Source: Desulfobacteraceae bacterium Eth-SRB1 (lineage in GTDB: Bacteria; Desulfobacterota; Desulfobacteria; Desulfobacterales; ETH-SRB1). From it: a DNA stretch of 64,000 nt. The notes below the pieces were generated by a model that did no database searches, was not told where the DNA came from, and saw only the letters and a list, made by a program, of their open reading frames with translations. This document shows, piece after piece, positions 17,355-27,924 of this stretch. Each line of letters opens with the position of its first letter. Position 1 is the first letter of the stretch. The position numbers and the translations under genes are program-made. The stretch lies in the NCBI GenBank assembly GCA_004193555.1, contig RPGP01000040.1:749127-813126 (forward strand), written 5' to 3'.

Positions 17355-20300
17355 TTATCCTGTCAGATTAATATGGTTGAAAAAGATCTGAAAACGCTGC
17401 CTTGCCTTGTCAAAGGCGTTTGATGGAATTTTTGGTTTAACAAGTTTGATTAGAGCAGCGTCATCATTTGAAAGGGCGTCTGCAAGCTGAACCTGAAAAT
17501 TTGCCTTGTCTTCTTCTGTGATTTTATCTTCTGCAATTTTATGAGGCTTGACATCTCCTGAAGTTGCGGCTTTAAAAGGCAGCCATTGCAGCTCTTTTCG
17601 GCTAAAATAATCTGCCAGCAATTGCTCGAGGTAATTTAACGAATTCTCTTTGCTGATTTTATATGACCATGTTTTGACATCTTCTTTATACAGGATGTGA
17701 AAGGTTATACTGCTGCCTATCCACTCGGAGCTTTCATCGCCTGCAAGACACGACATATAAAATAAAAGCGGTGGCAAAACATATTTGTCCGGATTTTTTT
17801 TCGGCCTGTTTTCCGCGCCTGTCAATATCAGAACATGCCGGCTGTCATCCATGTCTTTCCACATCCATGGAATTTGGCCGTGAAGCTCAACTGTGCCTGC
17901 AACAATCTCACCTGTTGTGTCTGTGCTGTTAACAGTTAAGGTCAAAGGTTTAAAATGCTTAACACAAAGTTTTCCTGCACAAGGAATATAACCATCACCC
18001 TGGTCTCCGACAATAACAGCCCTGTAAAGCTTCTTTGCTGACCGCATTTGCTCAAGAACCGGTGACAGGGTTGTGCATCTTATTGATACGTTATTTTCAA
18101 GCTCGCTTTTATCTATCAGCGCAAATATCCCTTCCGGTGTTTTGCTCTGGCGCTGGAAATTATCATAAACATTTTTAAAAAGATCTTCTGGTTCCTGTGT
18201 CCTGACTTTCGAGTGTTGAAAAGAAAATATTGAATCCAGCCACAGGGTTAACGGCTTAATTTTTAAATTATAATCTACCGGAAAATCGGAATAAAAAGGT
18301 TCATCTTCACTGAGAACAATCTCCTCAATGCTTTCCTTTTCATCATAGAGACCTAAATTATGTTTTATGCTTTGCAAAACAGGATCTTCCAGAAACTTTT
18401 TCAACTGATTTAAGGTAATTTTTTCTTTTGTCTGCATTGCCTCATCGTCAGGTTTAAGCTCTTTTGTAAAATCAGGGAAAAATTTTTCCGCCTTTTTAAT
18501 CTCTTTTTGCGGGGCTGTTTCATTTACCTGCGCCCATAAATGTTGTTCGCGAAAAAACATAATTCTGTCTGCAAGAGAATAATTCACCAGAACATCGGAA
18601 AAATCATTTACAGCATCTTTATCAAGATATTTATCACTGCTCCCTTTCAAGGGAATATCAACGACCTTAAACAAAATTTCTCTGGGGAAAATTGCCTGCT
18701 CAATATACCTTCGCAACTGATTCACCAGCGAACACGGCTGAAGAAAGCGGTCCTTTTGCAGATCTTTTGCAAGGTAGCTGATATAAAGTTTGTCTCGCGT
18801 TGACAGCAGCATTTCGAGGAAGATATAACAATTCCGTTCAGGCGGGCTGATATCGCCGATCCTTCTTTTCAGCAGCCTTAAATCCAATGACGATCTATCC
18901 GCTTTCCCGGGGAATGTCCCTTCTTCCATGCCAAGCAGATAAACGATTTTAAAAGGTATGGGCCGCATCGGCTGCAGGGAGGAAATAGTGACTCCGCCGG
19001 TTAAATAATTGCCGTAACCGCCTGATATCGAGGTCAGGCTTGATTTAACAAACTCTTTTATCAGCTCAATATCAAGTCTTGGCTTACTTTTATCTTCACA
19101 AATAGCATCATAAAATTTCAGATTGTCAAAAGCATTAATCAAAGCGTGTTGAATAGCTGTTTCTCCCCTTAAATCCGGTGGTATTTTTAGAAGATCATCA
19201 CAAACCTTCAGAAAAGTCTGCTTCCATTTTTCTCCTGATGATTGCATCTTCTTTAAAGTGGTTGCTGCAAGATGCAGTTTTTCTGCGATCAGACAAAACT
19301 TTTCCATTAGTTTAGCATCGCCGGTCTTTAAATCATAATATGGAACAGCCCCCTTAAAATGCCTGGCAATGCCTTCGGCCGATTCATCAGGAGCAGAGAA
19401 AATCCTTGACAGGCGCAGTCTTTGAAGCCCCTGTTTCCATGTATAATAATTGCTTCCGAAATATCCATTTTCCTGTTTTGACTGTCTGTCGAACGTATGA
19501 AATATATTTAATGATTCAGCCCAGTCAGCCCATGCTTCTATTTCATCCTGCCCTGTCTTCCATTTATGCATGAAGCAGGGATTTAAGATAAGATCAAAAA
19601 CCTCTTTTCGTGAAAATCGCCCTGTGGCAAGCTCCAGAATCCCCAACACAGCCTGTCCGTATATGCTTTCGATCTCAGCGTGGGAATCTACAAGGTTATA
19701 CGAAATAACTTCCGGCCTGCGATTGAAAACAGAGTCAAAAACAGGCTTGTATTTTGATATGTCCGGCACAAGAATAGCGATGTCGGTTAGCTGAAGAGAG
19801 TTGTCCTGATTAAGATTGTATAAAATGCTATTATATACTGTTTCAACCTCTCTATATATGCCGGGGCAGGCAACAATTTGCAAAGACCAATCTTGCTTAG
19901 ATTGGTCTTGATTAAGATGTTTTGGCCCAAAATATTCCGGCCCGGCTTTTTCGGACGGAAGGGTCAGGATGTCCCTTTGGATTTTTTGCAGTACTGTTGC
20001 CGGGGTTTTTTCTTTTGCAAAGCAGGCATGAAAATCATAATCTGTCAGTTCACACAAAAGGCGGATGCTTTCCCTCCCAGGCTTGCCCCATAAGGATAAA
20101 AGCTCATTATCATTTGTAACAAAAAGTTCTCCCTGATCTTTTTCTTCAGGTTTTATAGCAAGTTTTGTTAGGTTTTTTCTTAAAATCCATCTTTTTTCCT
20201 GAGGGGTTTTAATATCTTCCCAGAATTCACGGGATGGATTAAACGCATATATGAAAATTTCATAATAATCCTTCAATCGCCCGATAAGCTGCAAGTGAAA

Positions 20301-21008
20301 AGGGGAAATCTGAGACAGGCCGAAGAAATGCACAAAATTATTTCCATTAACGGCAATTTTCTTTTTTTTGCTTTTTCCGCTAAGAAGCCTGTCTGCATAT
20401 TCCATCATTGAAAGATAGAAAGCGCCTGTATTATGGAAAAGTTTGTCCCGCAATTCATTTACCAGCAGATACAGCTTTTGCTGGCACAATTCCATGACTT
20501 TTAAAATAGCTTTGTTTTCACGCCATTTCTGAATCATGTCGCAGCGATGGAATTCATATTCTTGAAACAAATGGGCAAATTTTTCTGAAAGCTGCCAGAG
20601 CCTGACAACATAATCCGGCCTTTTATCGCCGTCAGGATTGAGGAGGTAATGATTTATCGGTTCAAATTCAATTCTATTTTCATCGAGGTTTTGCAGAGCA
20701 TAAAGCAGCAGCATCTGCAAACAGTCATTATCAAGCAGTTTGGGCGGCTTGGGGTTTAATTTTTCAGTATCCAGGTTTGTCAGCAAAGCCCACAAGCCGG
20801 TCTCTAAAAACTGAAAGTCCATATTCATGCAAATAGACCGTTTTCGCGCCAGTATAAGCTGCAACCACTTGACAAGGTTGGCATTAGGGACGATTACAAG
20901 CGGGGCTTTAAATATGTTTTCTTTGCGCCTGTTTTCCAAATCAACTATTGACGCAAATTGCTCTGTCAGCTCCTCCAGCCTGTTACTGAAATATAGCTGA
21001 ATAGACAT
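17355..21008 (-). CDS. recC: Exodeoxyribonuclease V subunit gamma (RecC)
   Basis: RecC protein of 1217 aa, the Chi-recognition subunit of the RecBCD helicase-nuclease that processes double-strand ends. The start region (LYFSNRLEELTEQFA ... LVIVPNANLVKWLQL) and the later blocks (FFGLSQISPFHLQLI, LLGMEEGTFPG, DRSSLDLRL) are typical. Length is normal for the family. recB and recD are not adjacent: downstream is a DUF4143 remnant and upstream are tRNA genes, so the complex must be completed from elsewhere or this is a relic. No frameshift is visible. Confidence 0.92.
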   Translation of the reverse strand: MSIQLYFSNRLEELTEQFASIVDLENRRKENIFKAPLVIVPNANLVKWLQLILARKRSICMNMDFQFLETGLWALLTNLDTEKLNPKPPKLLDNDCLQMLLLYALQNLDENRIEFEPINHYLLNPDGDKRPDYVVRLWQLSEKFAHLFQEYEFHRCDMIQKWRENKAILKVMELCQQKLYLLVNELRDKLFHNTGAFYLSMMEYADRLLSGKSKKKKIAVNGNNFVHFFGLSQISPFHLQLIGRLKDYYEIFIYAFNPSREFWEDIKTPQEKRWILRKNLTKLAIKPEEKDQGELFVTNDNELLSLWGKPGRESIRLLCELTDYDFHACFAKEKTPATVLQKIQRDILTLPSEKAGPEYFGPKHLNQDQSKQDWSLQIVACPGIYREVETVYNSILYNLNQDNSLQLTDIAILVPDISKYKPVFDSVFNRRPEVISYNLVDSHAEIESIYGQAVLGILELATGRFSRKEVFDLILNPCFMHKWKTGQDEIEAWADWAESLNIFHTFDRQSKQENGYFGSNYYTWKQGLQRLRLSRIFSAPDESAEGIARHFKGAVPYYDLKTGDAKLMEKFCLIAEKLHLAATTLKKMQSSGEKWKQTFLKVCDDLLKIPPDLRGETAIQHALINAFDNLKFYDAICEDKSKPRLDIELIKEFVKSSLTSISGGYGNYLTGGVTISSLQPMRPIPFKIVYLLGMEEGTFPGKADRSSLDLRLLKRRIGDISPPERNCYIFLEMLLSTRDKLYISYLAKDLQKDRFLQPCSLVNQLRRYIEQAIFPREILFKVVDIPLKGSSDKYLDKDAVNDFSDVLVNYSLADRIMFFREQHLWAQVNETAPQKEIKKAEKFFPDFTKELKPDDEAMQTKEKITLNQLKKFLEDPVLQSIKHNLGLYDEKESIEEIVLSEDEPFYSDFPVDYNLKIKPLTLWLDSIFSFQHSKVRTQEPEDLFKNVYDNFQRQSKTPEGIFALIDKSELENNVSIRCTTLSPVLEQMRSAKKLYRAVIVGDQGDGYIPCAGKLCVKHFKPLTLTVNSTDTTGEIVAGTVELHGQIPWMWKDMDDSRHVLILTGAENRPKKNPDKYVLPPLLFYMSCLAGDESSEWIGSSITFHILYKEDVKTWSYKISKENSLNYLEQLLADYFSRKELQWLPFKAATSGDVKPHKIAEDKITEEDKANFQVQLADALSNDDAALIKLVKPKIPSNAFDKARQRFQIFFNHINLTG

Positions 21009-21268
21009 TATATATGCTCCGGATTCAAGTTGCGCGTCTTTTTTACATGGTTTTTACACATATAACGATCCCGTAAAGTCGAATTTTTGTTTGCCTGTCA
21101 TTCACGTCTCGCATGTCATTCCTGTAAAACAAATTTCACCCCCTGAAAATGGAACAGAATTTGTAACAAAGTCAAGGCATTTAGCTGACAAGGTAGCGCT
21201 GATTTTGAAGTCACTAATGGATCGAAAGGCTGGGGAATGTTTTTCAACGGGTGAAATTTATAATATTT

Positions 21269-21345
<77 letters not shown>

Positions 21346-21409
21346 AAAATGAATGATACCTTTTCAAAGGTCTCTCAAAATTGAACATTTTGAAAAGGCA
21401 TCATAAAAA

Positions 21410-21487
<78 letters not shown>

Positions 21488-21619
21488 TATTTTTATATTT
21501 TTATCATGTCAGACAATTCATTTCAAGTTGTTTTATTGTTTTAATCCTGAATATCCTGTTAATCCTGTCAAATATAACAGGTTTGTCTCGATATATACTT
21601 CACGTTGTTTCGCGGGATG

Positions 21620-22048
21620 TTACGACCGCATCCGTCTGATATTATAAATAGCTCTTCCCTCGGCAACAATAGTCTCTTTATCACTTGCAGCATAAACCTG
21701 CGTATGGACCACGCTTACGCGGTTGCCCATACGCTGGACTTTTGATTCGGCGATGATGTCATCATCAGGCCCGGGCCTCAGGTAGTCAACCCTTATATCT
21801 ACAGTGGAAATTCGGTCCGCTTTTGTGCAGTGAGCCCATGTCGCCGCGCCGCCGCAGGTGTCAATGAGTGTGGAAATGATACCCCCATGAAGGGCGGGGC
21901 GGCGTTTGTCTCCTATAAATTCCTTCCGAAAAGGCACGACGAGTCTCGCAAACCCTTCTCTCAACTCATCAACTCTAACACCAAGATATTTGTTGAAAGG
22001 GACTTCCTCCTCCATGAACATAATTATTTCTTTAAAGTTTTTTTTCAT
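21620..22048 (-). CDS. PaaI-family hotdog thioesterase
   Basis: Protein of 142 aa with the hotdog-fold active segment ALHGGIISTLIDTCGGAA (about residues 53-70), typical of PaaI/YdiI-like acyl-CoA thioesterases acting in the cytoplasm. The N-terminal helix (FNKYLGVRVDEL) and the strand VDIRVDYLRPG are also standard. The acyl substrate is not evident. It follows the ABC importer operon in the same direction after a 159-nt gap, probably as a separate unit. Confidence 0.82.
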   Translation of the reverse strand: MKKNFKEIIMFMEEEVPFNKYLGVRVDELREGFARLVVPFRKEFIGDKRRPALHGGIISTLIDTCGGAATWAHCTKADRISTVDIRVDYLRPGPDDDIIAESKVQRMGNRVSVVHTQVYAASDKETIVAEGRAIYNIRRMRS

Positions 22049-22207
22049 TTTTTTCCGGTAAAGATGTTTTCCATATTATTTTTTTGAGTGTCGCTTCATA
22101 CTGCCTTTTCCGATATGAGTGCCTTATATGCCTTTGTATTCACCAGGTCAAGAAAGGATTGGCGCCGGTGTTTTCCCTGAAATCAATAGTCCGGAGATAA
22201 CTGGTCG

Positions 22208-24145
22208 TTAATATAACGGGAAATGGCATCTTACCCGGCAGTGATTTATTTCCATTATTTCAGGCTTTTTCTCCAGGCATATATCCTTTGGGCGGGGACA
22301 TCTGGAAGCAAAGGGGCAGCCCTTGCCGCCAACGACATTAGATATCGGTTTAAGAGAAGAACCGGCCTTGCCGCTTACACTGTCAATTAATAACCGGGTG
22401 TAAGGATGGATAGGCGAAGACAAAACCATGCTTGCCGGACCAACTTCAACCAGGCAGCCGGCAAGCATTACTCCTATCCGATCTCCAATTTTTCGGGCCA
22501 ACCCTATGTTGTGTGTAATAAAAAGCACGGACAGCCCCAATTCTATCTGGAGATCCAGAATTAGTTTTAACACCTTTGCCTGGACGCTCGGATCCAGCGA
22601 ACTGGTAGGCTCATCAGCTACAAGAAGAGATGGGTTGAGTATCAGGGCACGAGCCATGCAGACCCGCTGAATTGCTCCCATGTTCAGCTCGTGGGGATAG
22701 CGTTCTAAGAATGAATGATCAGTAGAGAGACGAACTTTGGCCAGAATCTCTGATACACGCTCGTAAACCTCTTTGGTTGTATTATCCTTATTGTGGATTT
22801 TAAGCGGTTCCGCCACAGCCTCTAAAACAGAAAACCGCGGGCTGATCGACTCGGCAGGGTTCTGGTATATCACACCGATGCGACGCGCAAGAGATTGATA
22901 CTCCTGTCTGGCCCATTTATCCATATCTCGTCCGTCAAAGGTTCTTTTGCCGCTTTCAGGTTTTAGCATACCTGCAGCAATCATTGCCAGAGTGGTTTTG
23001 CCTGATCCGGTTTCGCCGACAAGACAAAATATTTCACCACATTTGAGAGAAAGATCTGTGGGATGAAGGGCGATCAGCTCATTGTATTTTTTGCTAACCC
23101 CGTTTAATTTCAGGAGGCTGGCAATGCCCTGGCGAAGACAGCGAACCTGGTGGCCGTCAATATTTTCCAGGGTTAGCGGTTCTGTCAGGCACCTGTCGAT
23201 TGCCTGAGCACACCGTTTTTGGAAAAGGCATCCAGCAGGCGGAGCATGGCCGTTTTTGTGGCTTGAACCGGCTACCTGGATGTGGGTATGTTTATACTTT
23301 TCCTGATCAAGGCGTCCGTGCTGATGAACCAGCCTGTAGAATGCATCTCCTTTTATACCCCCAAGGTCCCTGGCCGTAGTCATGGTCGGGTAAGATCGGC
23401 CAAGGGCCAGGGTGTATGGATGAAGAGGTTTTGATAAAAGATCCTTTGCCGGCAGGATCTCCATGATCTGGCCGAGGTAGAGTATCGACACACTTTCGGC
23501 AAGGCTGACGGCAATTTCCAGATCATGAGTAATCAAAATGACTGACATCTTGTTTGACTTGAGCCTAATGATTACATCTGAGATAAAAATCTTGCTTAAA
23601 GGATCCAGGGAGGAGGTTGGTTCATCCAGGATAATCACCTCAGGCTCAAGAATCATGGCCATGGCCAGCAAAACCCGCTGAATCTGCCCGCCGCTCAGTT
23701 GATGAGGATAGAAATAGTGATGCTCATCAAAGACCCCCATTTGTTCCAGCGCCTCACATGCCTTTGCATTCGCATCTCTGCGGCTTAACAATCCGCGTTG
23801 AATCAACGGCTCGGCCACCTGATCTACAATGCGATACGCTGGATTAAGATTAGCAGCGCCATTTTGAAAAACCATGGCTATCCTGTTCCAGCGAATTTCA
23901 TTCAAAGCAGATTCGTCGAGATTATCGATTCGCCGTCCGTTCAAGCTTATTTTTCCTTCCATTAAAGCGTTTGAAGGGAGCAACCCCATACATGCATTGC
24001 CTAAGGTTGTTTTGCCTGAACCGGACTCTCCGACAAGGGCAAGACACTCTCCCGGAACAAGTGTAAGGCTTACCTCTTCAAGAGCTTGAATGCTGTGTGA
24101 TCCGTCCCTGTAAATTATACTCAACTGTTTGATGTTTAAGCTCAT
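22208..24145 (-). CDS. Oligopeptide/nickel-type ABC transporter, fused double ATPase
   Basis: A single 645-aa chain with two ABC ATPase modules, equivalent to DppD and DppF joined. Module 1 has Walker A GESGSGKTT (about residues 38-46), the signature LSGGQIQR and Walker B VIILDEPTSSLDP. Module 2 has GETGSGKTT (about 385), an altered signature ELNMGAIQR in place of LSGGQ, and LLVADEPTSSLDP. Each ends in the Cys-rich oligopeptide-transporter C-tail (LFQKRCAQ ... C; CPFASRCPR ... C). It is the last gene of the importer operon and gives energy to the two permeases. The substrate cannot be read from the ATPase. Confidence 0.9.
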   Translation of the reverse strand: MSLNIKQLSIIYRDGSHSIQALEEVSLTLVPGECLALVGESGSGKTTLGNACMGLLPSNALMEGKISLNGRRIDNLDESALNEIRWNRIAMVFQNGAANLNPAYRIVDQVAEPLIQRGLLSRRDANAKACEALEQMGVFDEHHYFYPHQLSGGQIQRVLLAMAMILEPEVIILDEPTSSLDPLSKIFISDVIIRLKSNKMSVILITHDLEIAVSLAESVSILYLGQIMEILPAKDLLSKPLHPYTLALGRSYPTMTTARDLGGIKGDAFYRLVHQHGRLDQEKYKHTHIQVAGSSHKNGHAPPAGCLFQKRCAQAIDRCLTEPLTLENIDGHQVRCLRQGIASLLKLNGVSKKYNELIALHPTDLSLKCGEIFCLVGETGSGKTTLAMIAAGMLKPESGKRTFDGRDMDKWARQEYQSLARRIGVIYQNPAESISPRFSVLEAVAEPLKIHNKDNTTKEVYERVSEILAKVRLSTDHSFLERYPHELNMGAIQRVCMARALILNPSLLVADEPTSSLDPSVQAKVLKLILDLQIELGLSVLFITHNIGLARKIGDRIGVMLAGCLVEVGPASMVLSSPIHPYTRLLIDSVSGKAGSSLKPISNVVGGKGCPFASRCPRPKDICLEKKPEIMEINHCRVRCHFPLY

Positions 24146-24151
24146 AAGATT

Positions 24152-24994
24152 TTAACCCAGAGAATTTTTCAGGCGCGGGTCAAGCACCTTCTCAAGACTG
24201 ATGGCCAGGAACGTAACGCTCATGATCAATAAGGACAGGCACACAATGGGCGGCAGAAGCCAGTTCCACCAGATATTCAGGTAATAATATTTGACGGCAT
24301 AGCCGATCATCATGCCCAGTGATTTGCGGCTGGGGTCGAAAAGCCCCAGGAAAGCCAGAGACGCTTCCATAAACATGGCCATCCTTGCTTTGGCGGCAAA
24401 ACCGATTAGATAAAGAGGAAACATCCCGGGCAGGAGATGGCGACGGATGATATACAGATTGCCGCCACCGATCTGCGCGGCAGCCTTTACATGAAGACTC
24501 TCATGCAGACTGAGTGTTTGTGCCCTTACGGCCTTGCTTATAGTGGGCCACATCATTCCTGCCAGGATTAAGGCCAGTATCCACGGCGATGGACGGAAAA
24601 GGGCTGCTGTGAGAATAAGTATCATAATGGCCGGAATGGCTAACAGGATGTCGGCCACGCGCATCAATATCATGTCAACAAAGCCGCCATACCACCCTGC
24701 AATTAGACCAACAGCAACACCCACACACAGGGCAATAATACCGCTTGTTAAACCAAATACAACCGTGTTGCGTACTGCAAACAGGAGTTCTGAAAAAATG
24801 TCCTGTCCGCCGTCATTGATTCCTAAAAAGTGCTTTGCAGATGGCGGTGAAATCGGCGCAAATGACATATCCCAGGGATCAAAAGGGGCCAGCGCCGGTC
24901 CAAGGACAACCACGACAGTAAACATCACCGCCAGGACAAATCCGGCTGCGAACCATGGGTCATGGAAAAGATATCGGCGGAGATCAGCGCACAT
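24152..24994 (-). CDS. ABC transporter permease (DppC-like)
   Basis: Inner-membrane permease of about 280 aa with several transmembrane segments and the EAA-type loop region (QTLSLHESLHVKAAAQIGGGNLYIIRRHLLP). ATG 24994 was chosen because AGGATTGACT precedes it and it overlaps the DppB stop by only 11 nt; an earlier start at 25033 would overlap by 50 nt. The pairing with DppB-like and double-ATPase genes defines an oligopeptide/nickel (PepT) importer. Confidence 0.88.
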   Translation of the reverse strand: MCADLRRYLFHDPWFAAGFVLAVMFTVVVVLGPALAPFDPWDMSFAPISPPSAKHFLGINDGGQDIFSELLFAVRNTVVFGLTSGIIALCVGVAVGLIAGWYGGFVDMILMRVADILLAIPAIMILILTAALFRPSPWILALILAGMMWPTISKAVRAQTLSLHESLHVKAAAQIGGGNLYIIRRHLLPGMFPLYLIGFAAKARMAMFMEASLAFLGLFDPSRKSLGMMIGYAVKYYYLNIWWNWLLPPIVCLSLLIMSVTFLAISLEKVLDPRLKNSLG

Positions 24995-25967
24995 AGTCAA
25001 TCCTGGGGTCGATGATACGGTAAAGCATTTCAAGGATTAAAATAATAGTCAGAACCATAAGAGATGAGATCAATACAACGGCCTGAATAACCGGAAGGTC
25101 TCGCGCCTGGATTGCATTAAAAAGAAGAGTCCCCAGACCCGGATAGGAGTGAATCCTTTCTACCACAAGAACACCTGTTATCATAAAAGCAAGCCGCAAA
25201 CCAAATCGTGTCACAAGCGGCAGCAAAGCGTTTCTTGCCGCATGGGAGTACCTTATTCTCAAGGCCGGCAGGCCTTTTGCGCGGGCTGTTGTAACAAAGG
25301 GTTCTCTTATAACCATGATCATGCTGTTTCGCGTCAGCAGGAAGTTGCCTGGAAGATATGCCAGAACCAGTGTGGCAAGCGGCAGGGTCAGGTGAAGGCC
25401 TATATCTGCCAGCCTGGTCAGTAACGAAACTTCAGCATAGGCCGTTTCAGCTCCGACAGCAGGGAACCATTGTAAATTCAGGGCAAAAAGGAGAAGGAGA
25501 ATAATACCGGTGCTGATTTCCGGAATACCCTCCAGAAATGTCATGCCGCCAACCATCCCTTTTTCTATCCGGCTTCCGTGTCTCCAGGAAGCCTCCACCC
25601 CTGTTATAAAGCCTAAAGACATGGAGATAATATGGGCGGCGCCGAGGAGAAGCATTGTCCATGGCAGCGCCTCGAGAAACAGAACAGACACGGGGGTTAA
25701 AAAGGCATAAGAATATCCCCAGTCAAGCGTGAACAGCCTGAGCAGGTAGCTGCAAAAGCCCGGTTCTTCTGTGTAGTAAGCCCTGAGTTCTGCTTCCTGC
25801 TCTGCCGTAAGTGTAACTTGAGAACTGGCATACATGGCTGTAACAAAATCGCCCGGCAGGAGTCGGGGCAGAGAATAACTCAAGTATAGCATGGCCAGGG
25901 CGGTCAGGCCGAAAGTGATGACCAGGCCCAGCCGCCTTGAGCTGAAATGAGTTGAATTGTTAGTCAC
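24984..25967 (-). CDS. ABC transporter permease (DppB-like)
   Basis: Permease of 327 aa: an N-terminal membrane anchor, a periplasmic stretch and a C-terminal permease core with the EAA loop (TTARAKGLPALRIRYSHAARNALLP). The start is GTG at 25967, eight nt after the substrate-binding-protein stop, which indicates translational coupling. It pairs with the DppC-like protein to form the pore. Confidence 0.88.
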   Translation of the reverse strand: MTNNSTHFSSRRLGLVITFGLTALAMLYLSYSLPRLLPGDFVTAMYASSQVTLTAEQEAELRAYYTEEPGFCSYLLRLFTLDWGYSYAFLTPVSVLFLEALPWTMLLLGAAHIISMSLGFITGVEASWRHGSRIEKGMVGGMTFLEGIPEISTGIILLLLFALNLQWFPAVGAETAYAEVSLLTRLADIGLHLTLPLATLVLAYLPGNFLLTRNSMIMVIREPFVTTARAKGLPALRIRYSHAARNALLPLVTRFGLRLAFMITGVLVVERIHSYPGLGTLLFNAIQARDLPVIQAVVLISSLMVLTIILILEMLYRIIDPRIDYVR

Positions 25968-25975
25968 AGCAAACC

Positions 25976-27568
25976 TTACTTAATAAGAGACATCTTATTC
26001 TGGGCAATCGGGATTCCTAAGCCGATGCCTCCTTTGGTATAGTACCACTTGATTCCCTTTTTTGGGCTATAGGCAGCCATGGAGGCCGGGTAGTAAAGCG
26101 AAATGGCCGGCACTTCATCGGCATATATCTCCTGAATCTTGTAAACCAGGGCCTTGCGCCTGACAACATCCATCTCGGCAACCTGGTCTTTCAGCAGCTT
26201 AAGCAGTTTCTTGTTTGCTCCAAAGCGTGCAGAGTTAACCGAACCTGTTGCCTTTGGGTTGATCATCCTGTTAAGAATTCTCGCATCACCCAGCAGCCCT
26301 CCGTGCCCGGAGATTGCAAGATCAAAATCCCATTTCTTGACTTTTGCGTCCGTAGTTGCCTGCTCCATATTGACGAGGTCAATATGGATGCCCGCCGCCT
26401 CAAGCTGATGTTTGATTACTTCGCCGTCACGGTCGGCCATTGATTCACCGGCCACAGTGATGTTTGAAGACAGAAGCCTGATCTTGAGTGGCCGGCCATC
26501 CTTTGAGTAATAACCCCGGCCGTCCTTTTTATATCCCAGCGACTCCAGAATTCGGCGCGCTTTAGCCTGGTCCGGCGCATAGGTTGGAGTGTCTGGATTG
26601 TAAAATTCGTGGTCAGGTGAAAGCAGTCCAAAAGAAGCCGGACAGCCAAAGCCGCGGTGGGCCTTGTCGATAATTTCCTGCTGGTTTATAGCATGAGCAA
26701 GGGCCTGCCGGAAGCGTTTGTCGTTAAAAGGAGCTTTTGTGTGATTTATCATAAGTTTTTTATTCCAGCCTCTGGCATTTATAAGAATGACCATTCCATT
26801 TTTCTTCAGGGCATCTGCCATATCAGGCTTTATGTTTGCCATATCAGCCTTGCCGGTGGAAAGAGTCATGAGCGGCTTGCCGGCTTTTATATATATCAAA
26901 CGATCAGCCTTTGGGCGCCCCTGGTAATAGTCCTTAAAGGCTTCGTAGAGATAAGTCCCCTTGGCCTTGTTAAAATCAATAAATTTGTAAGGCCCGCAAC
27001 CAATAAAAGACCCGGGATCGTTGAATTTTTTCGGATCTGTCACATTTTGCCATATATGTTTGGGAAGAATCGGCATGACTCCGCCCACATAGGCCAGAAA
27101 GGGTGCATAGGGCTTTTTCAGCCTGATTACCACCTTTTTGGGCCCAAAAGCCTCGGCGCCTGAAACATCGCCAATCGGCACCCATCTGTATGGATGCTTT
27201 TTAAAGTACTCAATGGTAAAGACAACGTCTGCTGCACTGAAGGGCTTGCCATCGTGCCACTTCACTCCTTCCTGGAGTTCAAATGTAAAACTCAGTGTGT
27301 CCGGATTGTAAGTCCACGACCTGGCCAGGGCCGGTATATAGCCGTTCTCGTCTTTCCAGATCAGCGTATCAAATACCCAGCTCATGCGCACATAGCCCGG
27401 ACCTCTCGGATAATGGCGATAGGGGTTGGGATAGCCCCAGTCTCCCTTGCTGTCCGCAATACGGATTTCATCAGCTTGAGCATTGACCAATACACCGGCT
27501 GATCCCATAAGGCCTATTGTCAGGATTAAAACGGTTATTCCTCTAAATATTGTTGACAGTCTTTTCAT
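25976..27568 (-). CDS. ABC transporter substrate-binding protein, family 5
   Basis: Periplasmic SBP_bac_5 protein of 530 aa. A signal peptide covers about residues 1-32 (MKRLSTIFRG ... VNAQA). ATG 27568 was chosen because GGAGGAGAAA lies just before it and the signal peptide then starts directly. Family features include WVFDTLIWKD, ALARSWTYNPD, LQEGVKWHDGKPFSAADV and the later LAHAINQQEI. First gene of the importer operon. The ligand could be a peptide, nickel chelate or sugar; nothing in the sequence decides. Confidence 0.9.
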   Translation of the reverse strand: MKRLSTIFRGITVLILTIGLMGSAGVLVNAQADEIRIADSKGDWGYPNPYRHYPRGPGYVRMSWVFDTLIWKDENGYIPALARSWTYNPDTLSFTFELQEGVKWHDGKPFSAADVVFTIEYFKKHPYRWVPIGDVSGAEAFGPKKVVIRLKKPYAPFLAYVGGVMPILPKHIWQNVTDPKKFNDPGSFIGCGPYKFIDFNKAKGTYLYEAFKDYYQGRPKADRLIYIKAGKPLMTLSTGKADMANIKPDMADALKKNGMVILINARGWNKKLMINHTKAPFNDKRFRQALAHAINQQEIIDKAHRGFGCPASFGLLSPDHEFYNPDTPTYAPDQAKARRILESLGYKKDGRGYYSKDGRPLKIRLLSSNITVAGESMADRDGEVIKHQLEAAGIHIDLVNMEQATTDAKVKKWDFDLAISGHGGLLGDARILNRMINPKATGSVNSARFGANKKLLKLLKDQVAEMDVVRRKALVYKIQEIYADEVPAISLYYPASMAAYSPKKGIKWYYTKGGIGLGIPIAQNKMSLIK

Positions 27569-27697
27569 TTTCTCCTCCACAAAAACAATAAAAACCACGA
27601 GTGCTCAAGTCTGCTGACTTTAGAGAGCCTTCGTGGCTTTTGTTATATCGTGGCGCTTTTAATTATAGCTGTCTTTGATGCCAGGCCTTCATGGCCT

Positions 27698-27840
27698 AGG
27701 AGCCTGTCCGAGAATAGCAATTTTTTCCAAAATCAAGGCTTGCGAAAAAAATTACCGCAGGCATATAGTTGATATTCCGAGGATAATTTTTTTCGCATAA
27801 CGCAGAGTTTGGGGAAAAGGGCATTCTCGGACAGCCTCCT
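27698..27840. repeat. long-hairpin element E1 with conserved 30-nt centre
   Basis: 143-bp inverted-repeat element; the ends AGGAGCCTGTCCGAGAAT / ATTCTCGGACAGCCTCCT match in 17 of 18 positions. The centre at 27755-27784 reads CCGCAGGCATATAG ... ATTCCGAGGAT, flanked by complementary AT-rich arms (GCGAAAAAAATT / AATTTTTTTCGC). Its centre is shared with elements at 33843 and 36469. Confidence 0.75.
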
Positions 27841-27924
27841 AGCATTAATTGTGGAAAATAGTCTGACTGTGGTTAGAAGTCAACCTGTTTTTCCTGAAAA
27901 CCTCGATGGCCGAACCCTAAGCAC

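Noticed and set aside
27599-27924. Possible cobalamin or nickel riboswitch upstream of the ABC importer
   Set aside because: No B12-box or known aptamer pattern is visible; the structured part is the E1 hairpin element.
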